Source: Akkermansia muciniphila | GTDB lineage: Bacteria; Verrucomicrobiota; Verrucomicrobiia; Limisphaerales; UBA9464 | Length of the DNA: 53,839 bases | NCBI GenBank assembly: GCA_945883815.1 | Contig: CAMCYJ010000018.1 | Span: 1 to 53,839, forward strand | Reading direction: 5' to 3' | Shown: positions 27,516-35,691 of the stretch, piece after piece | Layout of the letters: each line of letters starts with the position of its first letter | Position numbering within the stretch: position 1 is the first letter of the stretch | Position numbers and translations under genes: made by a program | The notes under the pieces: model-generated | What the model was told of the DNA's origin: nothing | Databases searched by the model: none | Seen by the model: the letters and a program-made list of their open reading frames with translations, nothing else

Positions 27516-28973
27516 CTACGCCACCACCGGGCGCACCACCTCGCCGGCGACGTCGGTGAGGCGGAAGTCGCGGCCGGCGTGGCGGTAGGTGAGGCGCTCG
27601 TGGTCGAAGCCCAGCAGGTGGAGCATGGTGGCATGCAAGTCGTGCACGCTCACGGGGTTCTCGACTGCGCGGAACCCGAACTCGTCGGTGGCGCCATGAG
27701 CCACGCCCCCGCGCACGCCGCCGCCCGCCAGCCAGACGCTGAAGCCGTAGTGGTTGTGGTCGCGGCCGAGCTTGGACTTGCCGCTGTCGCCCAGTTCCAC
27801 CGAGGGCGTGCGACCGAACTCACCGCCCCAGAGGATGAGCGTGTCGTCGAAGAGACCGCGCTGCTTGAGGTCGGTCATGAAGGCGGCGATGGGACCGTCG
27901 ATCTCGGCGGCCTGCTTGCGCACGTTCGACTCGATGTTGTCGTGGTGATCCCAGGGTTGTCCCGCCCCGTGCCAGAGCTGAACGACCCGCACCCCGCGCT
28001 CGAGCAACCGCCGGGCGATGAGGGTCTGGCGGCCGTGCACGGTGTCGCCGTACATCGCCCGGACGGACTCGGGCTCGCGGGACAAGTCGAAGGCGTCGCT
28101 GGCCTCCATTTGCATGCGGAAGGCCAGCTCGAAGGACTCGATGCGCGCCTCGAGTCGGGGATCCGAGGCATGGTTGCGCCGGTGAGCGTCGTTCAGCGAG
28201 GCGAGCAGGTCGAGTTGTCGGCGCTGCATGTCGCGGGTGGCGTGCGGGCTGCGGATGTTCTCGATGAGCCGATCGACCTCGCGGTGCTGCGGATCGACGA
28301 ACGTTCCTTGGAACACGCCGGGCAGGAAGGCCGACTGCCAATTCTCGGAGTCCTTGATGGGCAAGCCGCCGGGACACAGCGAAACGAAGCCCGGCAAGTT
28401 CTGGTTCTCGGTGCCGAGCCCATACAGCGCCCAGGATCCGAAGCTCGGGCGCGGCTGCACGCTGTCGCCGCAGTTCATGAGCATGAGCGAGGGCTCGTGA
28501 TTGGGCACCTGCGCGTGCATGGAGCGGATGACGGCGATGTCGTCGGCATGCGCGGCGGTGCGCGCGAAGACCTCGCTGATCTCGAGTCCGCTCTGACCGT
28601 AGCGCGAGAACTTGAAGGGCGAGGGCAGGGCTGCGCCGGTCTTGCGCTCGGTGCGGAGGTACTCGCCCGGCAGGGGTTGGCCGGCGTATTTCGCGAGGGC
28701 CGGCTTGGGGTCGAACGTGTCCACTTGCGACGGCCCGCCATTGAGGAAGAAATGCACGACGCGACGGGCCTTGGGTGCGAAGTGCGGGGGCTTGGGGGCC
28801 AGCGGGGACAGGCTGGCCATGCTGGTCAGGCCGTCGAGCGTGCCGGTGGCCGCGGCCAGGTCGCCGAGGGTCTGTAGCGACAGGGCGCCGAGGCCGAGGC
28901 CGGTGCGGGTGAGGAAGTCCCGGCGGCTCAGGGCCGGTCGATGCGGGTTCCAAGGGGAGGGCCGGGAAGACAT
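27516..28973 (-). CDS. DUF1501 domain protein, Tat-exported (second copy)
   Basis: 485 residues. A twin-arginine signal (LSRRDFLTRTGLGLGALSL) occupies residues 15-33. Family blocks are RRVVHFFLNGGPSQVDTFDPK, RVVQLWHGAGQPWDHH, ILWGGEFGRTPSVE and GRDHNHYGFSVWLAGGGVRG. It is longer than the copy at 417 and belongs to a different DUF1501 branch (VVQLWHGAG instead of FIQVCHAGG), so the two pairs are old paralogues and not a recent duplication. It is only 12 bases downstream of the PSD1 gene. Confidence 0.93.
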   Translation of the reverse strand: MSSRPSPWNPHRPALSRRDFLTRTGLGLGALSLQTLGDLAAATGTLDGLTSMASLSPLAPKPPHFAPKARRVVHFFLNGGPSQVDTFDPKPALAKYAGQPLPGEYLRTERKTGAALPSPFKFSRYGQSGLEISEVFARTAAHADDIAVIRSMHAQVPNHEPSLMLMNCGDSVQPRPSFGSWALYGLGTENQNLPGFVSLCPGGLPIKDSENWQSAFLPGVFQGTFVDPQHREVDRLIENIRSPHATRDMQRRQLDLLASLNDAHRRNHASDPRLEARIESFELAFRMQMEASDAFDLSREPESVRAMYGDTVHGRQTLIARRLLERGVRVVQLWHGAGQPWDHHDNIESNVRKQAAEIDGPIAAFMTDLKQRGLFDDTLILWGGEFGRTPSVELGDSGKSKLGRDHNHYGFSVWLAGGGVRGGVAHGATDEFGFRAVENPVSVHDLHATMLHLLGFDHERLTYRHAGRDFRLTDVAGEVVRPVVA

Positions 28974-28985
28974 GGCGGGAAGGGG

Positions 28986-31523
28986 TCAGTCGGCGAAGGC
29001 GAATTCGTTGGTGAGGAGCAGGACGTGGGCGTACTGCTCCCAAGGTTCCAGCCGGGGCTCCGGCGGGCCGACTTCGGGCCGGACCGCACGGTCGGGGGCG
29101 CGTTCGGCCTCGGCCACGAACTGCAGCCCGGCGGCGATCTCGTCGGGTCGGGCCGCGCGCTGGAAGAGCCGCCGGTGCAGATGCCGGATGCGGTCCTCGG
29201 GTGACAGCCCGGAGACGGCCCGGGCCAGCATCCGGGCCCGGTTGGCGGCGAACGGCCCATTGAGGAAGAAGAGCCCCTGCTGGGGCACGGTGGTTTCATG
29301 CCGCACCGCCACGTGCAGGTCGGGGTTGGCGAAGTCGAAGGTGCGCAAGACTCCGGGTAAGAACTGGCGGTCCACCAGGCCGTACACCGAGCGGCGTTGG
29401 TTGGACGGCTCCAGCAGGCCCGACGGCGACCCGCCGATCCGGGACTCGAGCTCGCCGGTGACGGCCAGCTGGGCGTCGCGCAGTTGCTCGAAGTCGAGGC
29501 GTCGCAACGGGAACGAGGCGAGCAGGCGGTTATCGGGATCGATCCGGCGGAGTCGGGCCCGTTCGTCGTCGGGCCAAGGGTCCTGTCCGGCCGAGGCCCT
29601 CTGGTAGGCCTCGCTCGAGACGATGAGCCGGTGGAGGGTCTTGAGGCTCCAGCCGGATTGGACGAAGCGCAGGGCCAGCCAGTCGAGCAACTCGGGATGG
29701 CTCGGGGCCTCGGCGCGCAGACCCCAGTCGCTGGGGGTCTTGACGAGGCCCGTGCCGAAGTGGTGTTGCCAGACGCGGTTGACCATGACGCGGGCCGTGA
29801 GGGGGTTGTCGGGCGAGGCGATGGCACGGGCCAATTCGAGCCGCCCGTTGCCTTGGGCGAAGGGTCGGCGGTCGGGTCCGGAGAGCACCTCGATGAAACG
29901 GCGTGGGACCTCGGGCCCCGGCTGAGACGGGCTGCCGCGGCGGAAGACGACGGGCTGCGGCTCCGGGGGCCGCTCGGCGAGCATGAGGGCCGCCTGCGCG
30001 CCCACGGCGATGAGACGCCGGTCCACCGCGCCTTGGAGCTGCCACAGTTCCTCGGTGACCTGGGTCGGGTAGAGGTATTCGGTGTTCACCATGCCGGTGT
30101 CGGGAACGGTGGTGGGCGAGGCGGGGTCGTGGAGGAAGCGGCGAAGGGCCTCGGAGGTCGGGTCGGGCAGTTGGGTTGGCGGTGGATTCTTGGCGGTGCG
30201 GGCGGCCTCGTTGAGGGCTTTCCAGTCGGTGTCCACTTGGGTGAAGAGGGCGCCGTAGCATTGTGCCACTTGAGAGCGGGAGGTGGGCGGCTGGCGGAAG
30301 GCCTGGGCGACGAGGGGATTCCAATTCGGTGCGTGTCGTTGGGCGGTGGCCCATGCTTTTGCGGCGGCAGCGGGCCACTCGGGATTGGGGACGTCTTTGA
30401 GGTCGAGGATGAGGATTCGCCAGGGTCCGAAGATGGGGTGATCGGGCGTGGCAGCGACCTTGAGGTGATCCCGCCACCGGCGCACGGCCATGGGGATGAT
30501 GTCCGCGGCGGAGAGGATCTGGTCGAAGCCCTCCTCGGGGTAGTCCTTCGGGTTCAGCTGCGCCGCGAGGTATTCACCGGTCCGCTGGCGCAGCCGGGCG
30601 TTGGCCTCGGAACGGCGCAGACGCATCTGGTCGGAGAATTTTTTTCGCAGGGCGGCGAGTTCGGAATCCTGCGGTTCGTTGAAGGTGACCAGTTGGTCGT
30701 CGTTGCCCCGGAGCACGCCGTAGAGGGAGTAGTAGTCGGCCGTCGGAATGGGGTCGTATTTGTGATCGTGGCAACGGGCGCAGGCGACGGTGAGGCCCAG
30801 TGTGCCGCGGGTGATGACGTCGATGCGGTCGTCGATGATGTCGTGGGTGACGCCGAGGAAGCGGCGGCCGCCGGTGATGAATCCCAGGGCGGCGAGGTCG
30901 GTTGAGTCCGCCGGGACGATCTGGTCAGCGGCGAGCTGAAGCAGGAGGAATCGGTCGTAGGGCAGGTCGGTGTTGAGGGCGTTGATGACCCAATCGCGGT
31001 AGGCGGGTGCGTGGACGAAGCGGGGTTCTTCGCGTCCGTAGACGTAGCCCTTGGTGTCGGAGTAGCGGGCGACGTCGAGCCAATGGCGTCCCCAGCGTTC
31101 GCCGTACCGGGGGGAGTTGAGCAGGCGGTCAATGAGTCGGCCGGTCGCACCGGTGCGGTCACTGGCTGTTTCGGTGATGAAGCGGTCGACCTCGGCGGGT
31201 TCGGGGGGAAGGCCGGTGAGATCGAGGCTGAGGCGTCGGATGAGGGTGCGTGGGTCGGCAGGCGGGGCGGGGTGGATTCCGGCGGTTTCGAGCCGGGCGA
31301 GGACGAAGCGGTCGATGGGATTCTGTGCCGATCCGGTGCTGCCAGTGTCGGGCATCGTGACGGGACGCACGGGCTGGAAGGCCCAATGTTCGCGGGCGTT
31401 GTCGGGAGGCCGGACGGCAGCGTGGACTCGGGGGTAGTGCGAGCCGAGGGCCAGCACGATCGCGAGGGTCCGCACGATGGCGGAGATGCCTGCAAGGAAC
31501 TGGGTCAGGACTCGGGGGATCAC
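28986..31523 (-). CDS. PSD1/DUF1549-DUF1553 secreted cytochrome-like protein (second copy)
   Basis: 845 residues. An N-terminal hydrophobic signal (AGISAIVRTLAIVLALGS) is followed by the DUF1549 part (NPIDRFVLARLETAGIHPAP, RRLSLDLTGLPPEPAEVDRF, RWGRHWLDVARYSDTKGY) and a CARCHDHKYDPIPTADYY haem-type site. The C-terminal DUF1553 part has NPLTARVMVNRVWQHHFGTG, FDFANPDLHVAVRHETTVPQ and LFFLNGPFAANRARML. Length and domain order are normal. It is transcribed with the downstream DUF1501 gene and is probably periplasmic. Its upstream region carries R1 repeats. Confidence 0.93.
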   Translation of the reverse strand: MIPRVLTQFLAGISAIVRTLAIVLALGSHYPRVHAAVRPPDNAREHWAFQPVRPVTMPDTGSTGSAQNPIDRFVLARLETAGIHPAPPADPRTLIRRLSLDLTGLPPEPAEVDRFITETASDRTGATGRLIDRLLNSPRYGERWGRHWLDVARYSDTKGYVYGREEPRFVHAPAYRDWVINALNTDLPYDRFLLLQLAADQIVPADSTDLAALGFITGGRRFLGVTHDIIDDRIDVITRGTLGLTVACARCHDHKYDPIPTADYYSLYGVLRGNDDQLVTFNEPQDSELAALRKKFSDQMRLRRSEANARLRQRTGEYLAAQLNPKDYPEEGFDQILSAADIIPMAVRRWRDHLKVAATPDHPIFGPWRILILDLKDVPNPEWPAAAAKAWATAQRHAPNWNPLVAQAFRQPPTSRSQVAQCYGALFTQVDTDWKALNEAARTAKNPPPTQLPDPTSEALRRFLHDPASPTTVPDTGMVNTEYLYPTQVTEELWQLQGAVDRRLIAVGAQAALMLAERPPEPQPVVFRRGSPSQPGPEVPRRFIEVLSGPDRRPFAQGNGRLELARAIASPDNPLTARVMVNRVWQHHFGTGLVKTPSDWGLRAEAPSHPELLDWLALRFVQSGWSLKTLHRLIVSSEAYQRASAGQDPWPDDERARLRRIDPDNRLLASFPLRRLDFEQLRDAQLAVTGELESRIGGSPSGLLEPSNQRRSVYGLVDRQFLPGVLRTFDFANPDLHVAVRHETTVPQQGLFFLNGPFAANRARMLARAVSGLSPEDRIRHLHRRLFQRAARPDEIAAGLQFVAEAERAPDRAVRPEVGPPEPRLEPWEQYAHVLLLTNEFAFAD

Positions 31524-31654
31524 TTGCGGCAGACTACCCGAAGCGGATCGGATGCGTCATGGGTTAAAGTAGGTCGCTGAGGCGATCGGGCGGGTGCCGG
31601 TTGTGTGGCTGTGTTGTTGGTCTGGCGATGGGGCTGAGTCGCGGGTGGGGCTCC

Positions 31655-31763
31655 GCGGGATCGGTCCTGTGCTCGCAGGGAAGCTCGCGGGAGCATGGGC
31701 TTTCGCGCTGCGCGCGAGGGATGAGGGTGATCGCTTCCAATGCTCGCTCCGGCCCGATCCCGC
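31655..31763 (+). repeat. R1 structured repeat, copy A
   Basis: 109 bp with the common R1 fold. P1 pairs 31655-31664 (GCGGGATCGG) with 31754-31763 (CCGATCCCGC). P2 is the hairpin CCTGTGCTCGCAGG at 31666-31679. P3 pairs GAAGC (31680-31684) with GCTTC (31733-31737). P4 is CTTTCGCGC-TGC-GCGCGAGGG. It lies between the divergent starts of the PSD1 gene and the GDSL esterase gene. The 600-base gap 31524-32123 holds this copy, copy B and no gene. Confidence 0.85.
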
Positions 31764-31911
31764 TGCCGCCGGTGCGTGCGTGGTGGGTGGCTATCTGCTG
31801 GTCCTGTTTTGGGCTGACGCCTGGGTTTCAGTTGTTGCGGATTGGTTGAGGTTTTTGGGTGTGGGGTGCGTTGCGGGTCTGGCGATGGGGCTGAGTCGCG
31901 GGTGGGGCTCC

Positions 31912-32020
31912 GCGGGATCGGTCCTGTGCTCGCAGGGAAGCTCGCGGGAGCATGGGCTTTCGCGCTGCGCGCGAGGGGTGAGGGTGATCGCTTCCAATCC
32001 TCGCTCCGGCCCGATCCCGC
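31912..32020 (+). repeat. R1 structured repeat, copy B
   Basis: Tandem copy 257 bases after copy A and almost identical to it. About 30 bases of shared upstream flank (TGGCGATGGGGCTGAGTCGC onward) show that the duplicated unit is longer than the folded core. Confidence 0.85.
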
Positions 32021-32123
32021 TGCCGCCGTGGGGCTGGGGTCGAGGTAAAGTCTCCTGCGTCCGGATCTCAAGAGGTTTTGGTTTGAGTTGTTGGGCTGGG
32101 TTCAGGGCTTGGCAGAGAGGGGG

Positions 32124-33053
32124 ATGGGGATCATCGTAGTAACAATGCGGCATTGTTCAGCAACCGAGATACGTAAATACCCGCCCCCTATTTATCGGGT
32201 CTGCTTTTGGGTGCTGTTCTTTTGGTGGGCGGTTTCTCTTGGGGGCCAGGTGGATGCTCGAAGGATCGCGGCCTGGGGTGATTCGCTGACCGCTGCGGAT
32301 TATCCTAAAATCTTCGCGGGGAAAACAGGGATGGAGGTGGTGAATGGCGGGGTGAACGGGCAGACGAGCTCTCAGATTGCGGCCCGGATGCTGGCGGCTC
32401 CCCATTTGCATCGGTGTCCAACAATTCTTTGGGCGGGGCGCAATAATTACGATCAGCCGCAGACGGTGTTGCGAGATCTGGAGTCCATGGTGTCTGCGTT
32501 GGCGTTGGCGGGGAATACCAACCAGTTCCTAGTCCTGGGCGTGATCAATAGTAGCTATGGCGGCTATGAGGATCGGGGGACTTTGCCACATCGGTTGATC
32601 TTGGATCTGAATCGCGAATTGTCGGTGCGGTACGGGGAGCGGTTCGTGCCGGTGCGTGAGATTCTGATCGATGCACATGATCCAAATCACGCCGGTGATG
32701 CGGCCGATCATGCCCATGATGTGCCGCCGGGCTCTCTTCGCTCGGATGCGCTTCACCTGAATGAATCGGGTTACCGGGTGTTGGTGGAGTACCTGCTACA
32801 GCACAAGATGACGTTGTTGCGCGGGGATTGGGGTTGGGTCGAGAGGGTGTCGATGGGGGTGCAGGAGGGTCGGTGGGCCTTGCAGGCCGAGGTGCGTCTG
32901 GGTTGGCCGTATCAGGTGGAGTCTTCGGAGGATTTGGTTCACTGGCGGGGAGAGTTCGTTTTGATCCGGCCAGAGACCAAGACGTTGGAATGGGAAGTAC
33001 CGACTTCCGCGGATCCGCGTCGTTTTTACCGTTTGTTGCGATTGCCGGATTGA
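32124..33053 (+). CDS. GDSL/SGNH hydrolase (secreted esterase)
   Basis: 309 residues from the ATG at 32124, which has GAGAGGGGG directly upstream; ATG 32145 is an alternative. A hydrophobic signal/anchor lies at about residues 26-41. The SGNH nucleophile is S54 in AAWGDSLTAAD, the oxyanion Gly/Asn regions are VVNGGVNGQ and WAGRNNYDQ, and the catalytic Asp-His pair is in SDALHLNESGY. The last 80 residues form a beta-rich extension (YQVESSEDLVHWRGEF) that resembles the small C-terminal domain common in verrucomicrobial exported proteins. It likely hydrolyses an ester on a carbohydrate or lipid. It is flanked on both sides by R1 repeats. Confidence 0.85.
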   Translation: MGIIVVTMRHCSATEIRKYPPPIYRVCFWVLFFWWAVSLGGQVDARRIAAWGDSLTAADYPKIFAGKTGMEVVNGGVNGQTSSQIAARMLAAPHLHRCPTILWAGRNNYDQPQTVLRDLESMVSALALAGNTNQFLVLGVINSSYGGYEDRGTLPHRLILDLNRELSVRYGERFVPVREILIDAHDPNHAGDAADHAHDVPPGSLRSDALHLNESGYRVLVEYLLQHKMTLLRGDWGWVERVSMGVQEGRWALQAEVRLGWPYQVESSEDLVHWRGEFVLIRPETKTLEWEVPTSADPRRFYRLLRLPD

Positions 33054-33136
33054 AGGGAGGTGCCGGTTGGTCGGCGGGGAACTCGGGGTTGCGTTGCGGG
33101 TATGGCGATGGTGGCTGGGTCGCGGGTGGGGGCTCC

Positions 33137-33249
33137 GCGGGATCGGTCCTGCGCTCGCAGGGAACGTGGGGACAGGAGGAGCTTTCGCGCTATCGCGCTG
33201 ACGGGATCAGGATGTGGACGTTCCAATGCTCGCTCCGGCCCGATCCCGC
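33137..33249 (+). repeat. R1 structured repeat, copy C
   Basis: 113 bp. P1 pairs 33137-33146 with 33240-33249. P2 is CCTGCGCTCGCAGG. P3 here is GAACGT (33162-33167) with ACGTTC (33218-33223), a different sequence from copies A and D but still fully complementary. P4 is altered (CGCG-CTAT-CGCG). The copy occupies the 340-base gap after the esterase gene, and nothing else is visible there. Confidence 0.85.
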
Positions 33250-33394
33250 TGCCGCCGGGAACCAGACTCTCCATCGGAGTTTGGAGGGATTGGGGTGGCG
33301 GACCAGCTTGGGGAGGCGTTGAGTCGGGTGCCACAACTCGAGTTCGGCAGAAGTACGACTTAATTTGCGCATCGATCGCCATACCGTAGGACCC

Positions 33395-33601
33395 ATGGAA
33401 ACAGTGACCATTTCGCCAAAGTTCCAAATCGTCATCCCTCAGCGGATCAGGGAGTCCATGAGACTTCGCTCTGGAGAAAAAGCCCACGTATTGGCCTTCC
33501 GCAATCGCATGGAGATCATCCCCATTCGGGATGTGCGAGCGCTGCGTGGTTATCTCAAAGGCATCGATACTTCAGTTGTTCGCGAGGGCGACCGGGTATG
33601 A
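33395..33601 (+). CDS. AbrB/MazE/SpoVT-type antitoxin
   Basis: 68-residue swapped-hairpin DNA-binding protein. METVTISPKFQIVIPQRIRE is the canonical AbrB N-terminus and the rest (LRSGEKAHVLAFRNRMEIIP) completes the fold. The ATG at 33395 is preferred over one 10 codons earlier because the fold starts there. Its last codon and stop overlap the start of the VapC-like frame by 4 bases (ATGA), so it was the antitoxin of a vapBC operon. The toxin is now broken, making this an orphan antitoxin. Confidence 0.85.
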   Translation: METVTISPKFQIVIPQRIRESMRLRSGEKAHVLAFRNRMEIIPIRDVRALRGYLKGIDTSVVREGDRV

Positions 33602-33977
33602 ACGTGGTGGATTCATCGGCGTGGCTCGCCTCTTTCGCCGACGAGCCGATTGCGGATTTTTTCGCTCAAGCCATCGAAGACGAGGAGTTGTAGATCTTTC
33701 CAGCGGTCTGCATCTACGAAGTGTTCAAAGTCATCGTCCGTGAAAAGGAGAAGACGAGGCCTTCATCGCGGTTGCAGCCATGCAACGAGGAAAGGCGGTC
33801 GATAGGGACGCCGATCTTGCGATAGAGGCGGCGGCCAATGGTCTTGAAGAATCATTGGCCCTCGCCGACTCCATCATTTACACCATTGCCCAAAAGCATT
33901 CTGCCTCCCTTTGGACTCAGGTTGCCCACTATTCACAGAAGGTCGGTGTTCAATACGTGGCAAAGCCAAAAGCCTGA
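33598..33977 (+). pseudogene. vapC: VapC-type PIN-domain toxin, inactivated
   Basis: The frame opens MNVVDSSAWLASFADEPIAD (first catalytic Asp in VDSSAW) but meets TAG at 33691 after 31 codons. Homology resumes in the same frame (FPAVCIYEVFKVIVREK). It then shifts near 33747, where the expected run of G is one base short, into the frame that continues GEDEAFIAVAAMQRGKAV. That frame runs to LADSIIYTIAQKHSASLWTQ and stops at 33977. In the last part the usual TQDAHF acid is TQVAHY, so a catalytic Asp is also lost. There are three independent lesions in one 380-base gene. Intact VapC proteins are RNases controlled by the adjacent AbrB-type partner. Confidence 0.85.
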
Positions 33978-34334
33978 GCCGACTGCGCCTGTGTGGAGGC
34001 AGCATGAGCCGGGAGTCAGAAAGAGAAACGGGGTCACGGGAAACGGGGGCGGAGAACAATTTCCGATTTTGGATGCACCAGTTCCCGTTGCCCAGAACTC
34101 TGAAAAGGGCCCCGCAACCGGAACGGACTCTTGCCGAGGCATTGGGCGAAAGTTGCTCACGCCCGCCCGAGTCAAATTCGGAAATCGCTCCCGGACCCCT
34201 GACTCGCTCACCGATGAGGGAGGAGAGATTCAGGTTGCTGGCCAATGGGGGGGTGAGAGATTCGTCAAAATGGGAAATTAGACTGCGTATAAGTGGTCTA
34301 AACAACGTTAGACCACCGAGCACGCCACACACCT
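33978..34334 (+). other. Gene-free spacer before the cassette array
   Basis: 357 bases of mixed composition. No reading frame here has a recognisable product; the longer open frames are non-homologous and overlap each other. The only structured element is the palindrome at 34293-34316, described separately. Confidence 0.5.
34293..34316 (+). other. Palindrome with an integron-type GTTAGAC core (possible remnant attC or attI)
   Basis: GTGGTCTAA and TTAGACCAC form a perfect 9-bp inverted repeat around a 6-base loop. The right arm contains GTTAGAC (34307-34313), which fits the GTTRRRY crossover consensus of attC R' sites. The left arm gives the mirrored GTCTAAAC. It stands where the left boundary of the first cassette should be, so it may be an attC whose middle has been lost. 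Confidence 0.5.
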
Positions 34335-34772
34335 ATGGACACCACACCAGTCAAACGACCGAAGGGAGTCTGGATTGTCACCATTTGGATGTTTCTCTTC
34401 GCCGGACTTCTTCCGATTGCGGCGGCACTGTTCATGTATTTCGGCCCGCCTGAGGATGAGCGCATTATATCCGCATCTGGTCTGGCGGTTTCACTTTCGA
34501 TTGCGCTCGCCATGATTGTCTCCGCTATCTGCGCGTGGCTCGGATACGGATGGGCGCGCTTTGCGCTCATCGCGCTTGCTTTGATTCACTACGGCCTCAT
34601 CGCGCACAATCTCTACAGCATGGGCCAGAGTGGTGCTATCCCAGAGTCGAAGATGACGTTTGTGTGGACACGAATGGCTCGGTCGTTGATTACGATGACG
34701 GTTGTTGTGCTGTATTTACTGCTGAATCGAAATGCGAAAGACTTTTTTAGAGACTACAGGCAGGTGGCCTAA
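34335..34772 (+). CDS. Cassette-encoded small membrane protein, unknown function
   Basis: 145 residues with four predicted membrane segments: about 13-36 (VWIVTIWMFLFAGLLPIAAA), 47-69 (SGLAVSLSIALAMIVSAICA), 72-92 (GWARFALIALALIHYGLIAH) and 112-130 (SLITMTVVVLYLLL). The ends are charged and a cytoplasmic tail NRNAKDFFRDYRQVA follows. No family is recognised. The TAA stop is part of the attC site that follows, which identifies it as the gene of cassette 1. Membrane proteins of this size with no homologues of known function are frequent in environmental cassettes. Confidence 0.8.
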   Translation: MDTTPVKRPKGVWIVTIWMFLFAGLLPIAAALFMYFGPPEDERIISASGLAVSLSIALAMIVSAICAWLGYGWARFALIALALIHYGLIAHNLYSMGQSGAIPESKMTFVWTRMARSLITMTVVVLYLLLNRNAKDFFRDYRQVA

Positions 34773-34857
34773 CCATGCGCTGCAGCGAACCCGGCCATCG
34801 CGTTGCGGTTGCGAGCGAACGCCCTCGTGGGCCGGGTCGCTGAGCTTGGGTCTAGCC
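34767..34857 (+). other. attC recombination site 1
   Basis: 91 bases beginning with GCCTAAC (R'', fits RYYYAAC) and ending near GTCTAGC (a divergent R'). The inner arms are GCTGCAGCGAACCCGGCC (from 34779) and GGCCGGGTCGCTGAGC (ending 34845). They pair completely except for one unpaired G and one unpaired A on the left arm, the extrahelical bases by which integron integrases recognise folded attC. The stop codon of the preceding gene lies in R''. Confidence 0.8.
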
Positions 34858-34865
34858 AGAAATAA

Positions 34866-35114
34866 ATGAACACCCCACCCGTTCTAAAAGCAGCAAAGCA
34901 AAAGCTCGTCACGATCTACGTCGACAACATGGCATACGCGGGCGGCAAAATGCTCGTCGGAAGCTTCGCGGATAAGCATGGCAAGGTAGAAGAGCATTTG
35001 GAGACGTACCTACAGCAAGGCTGGAGGATCGTCTCGGTTCACGGATTCGGAGGGAATTCCGATGCTTTGGCGGTGAGGGGCTGGTTTGCAGTAGTGTTGG
35101 AGATTGCCGACTAA
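34866..35114 (+). CDS. Cassette-encoded small protein, DUF4177-like
   Basis: 82 residues. A helix-rich N-terminus leads to HLETYLQQGWRIVSVHGFGG and GWFAVVLEIAD. The pattern (long helix, then G-W-x-hydrophobic-V-S-V and a terminal hydrophobic strand) resembles the small DUF4177 fold, in which a peptide of this kind reads EGWELVSV. That assignment is only by eye. The gene begins 9 bases after attC 1 and its stop codon is inside attC 2, so it is the sole gene of cassette 2. Confidence 0.75.
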   Translation: MNTPPVLKAAKQKLVTIYVDNMAYAGGKMLVGSFADKHGKVEEHLETYLQQGWRIVSVHGFGGNSDALAVRGWFAVVLEIAD

Positions 35115-35199
35115 AAAGTCGCTCATGCGAACGCCGGGAACGCCAGCGGTTGATTGGCTTGGCCGGTCGGTCGGCGTCGCTGAGCTTGGGTCGTTAGGC
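35109..35199 (+). other. attC recombination site 2
   Basis: 91 bases from GACTAAA (R'') to GTTAGGC (35193-35199), the latter a perfect R' core. The arms GCTCATGCGAACGCC and GGCGTCGCTGAGC pair with one unpaired T and one unpaired A on the left arm, as in attC 1. The right arm shares GTCGCTGAGCTTGGGTC with attC 1, indicating a common cassette pool. Confidence 0.85.
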
Positions 35200-35205
35200 A
35201 ACTTC

Positions 35206-35691
35206 ATGACCACCGGTACATTCCTCACACCCATCTGGGATTACGGTTGGCTTGCCGGAGACGACGTAGAATTCCCCCCGGCGGCTTCGGACCGCGAACT
35301 TCTCGAACGTTACGTCTCCTCTCCCGCGTTCCACACTTCGTTCATCCCATCGGACAGGGACGAGACAGGCATCCACGGCCCATTCATCGCTGACCGGATT
35401 GTGGCGAGTGACTTTGTGCCGCTTAAGGAGTCAGCGTTGGGGGAGTATCTGGCGGCCCTGTTGTATTCTACGGAGTGGGATTCGCCAGCCAGCGCCGAGC
35501 AGTTTGCCGCAGTTCTCGGTCAGCTCCGAAAGCCATTCGCGCAAGGCATGCGGTGCTTTCTCTTGAGGTTCGATGAGAGCCGCTCGGATTTGCATCACGA
35601 CTGGGGATTTGCTCTCACAGTGTTTCGGGAGTTTCTATTCCTCGGTCGCCGTCCAGGTGTTATTGCGAGATTCGTCATTGGGTACGACTAA
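35206..35691 (+). CDS. Cassette-encoded protein of unknown function
   Basis: 161 residues, starting at the ATG 6 bases after the attC 2 R' core. It is a soluble, acidic protein rich in aromatic residues (TPIWDYGWLAGDDVEFPP, HTSFIPSDRDETGIHGPF, DLHHDWGFALTVFREFLFLG). I do not recognise a family, and no signal peptide or membrane segment is present. No Shine-Dalgarno is visible, usual for cassette genes placed right behind an attC. The stop codon TAA at 35689 lies in the R'' box of the third, degenerate attC. Confidence 0.78.
   Translation: MTTGTFLTPIWDYGWLAGDDVEFPPAASDRELLERYVSSPAFHTSFIPSDRDETGIHGPFIADRIVASDFVPLKESALGEYLAALLYSTEWDSPASAEQFAAVLGQLRKPFAQGMRCFLLRFDESRSDLHHDWGFALTVFREFLFLGRRPGVIARFVIGYD

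Noticed and set aside
33838..34281. Open frame of 147 codons after the vapC relic
   Set aside because: Its first part is the vapC relic in another frame and the rest has no protein-like pattern; several overlapping frames compete.
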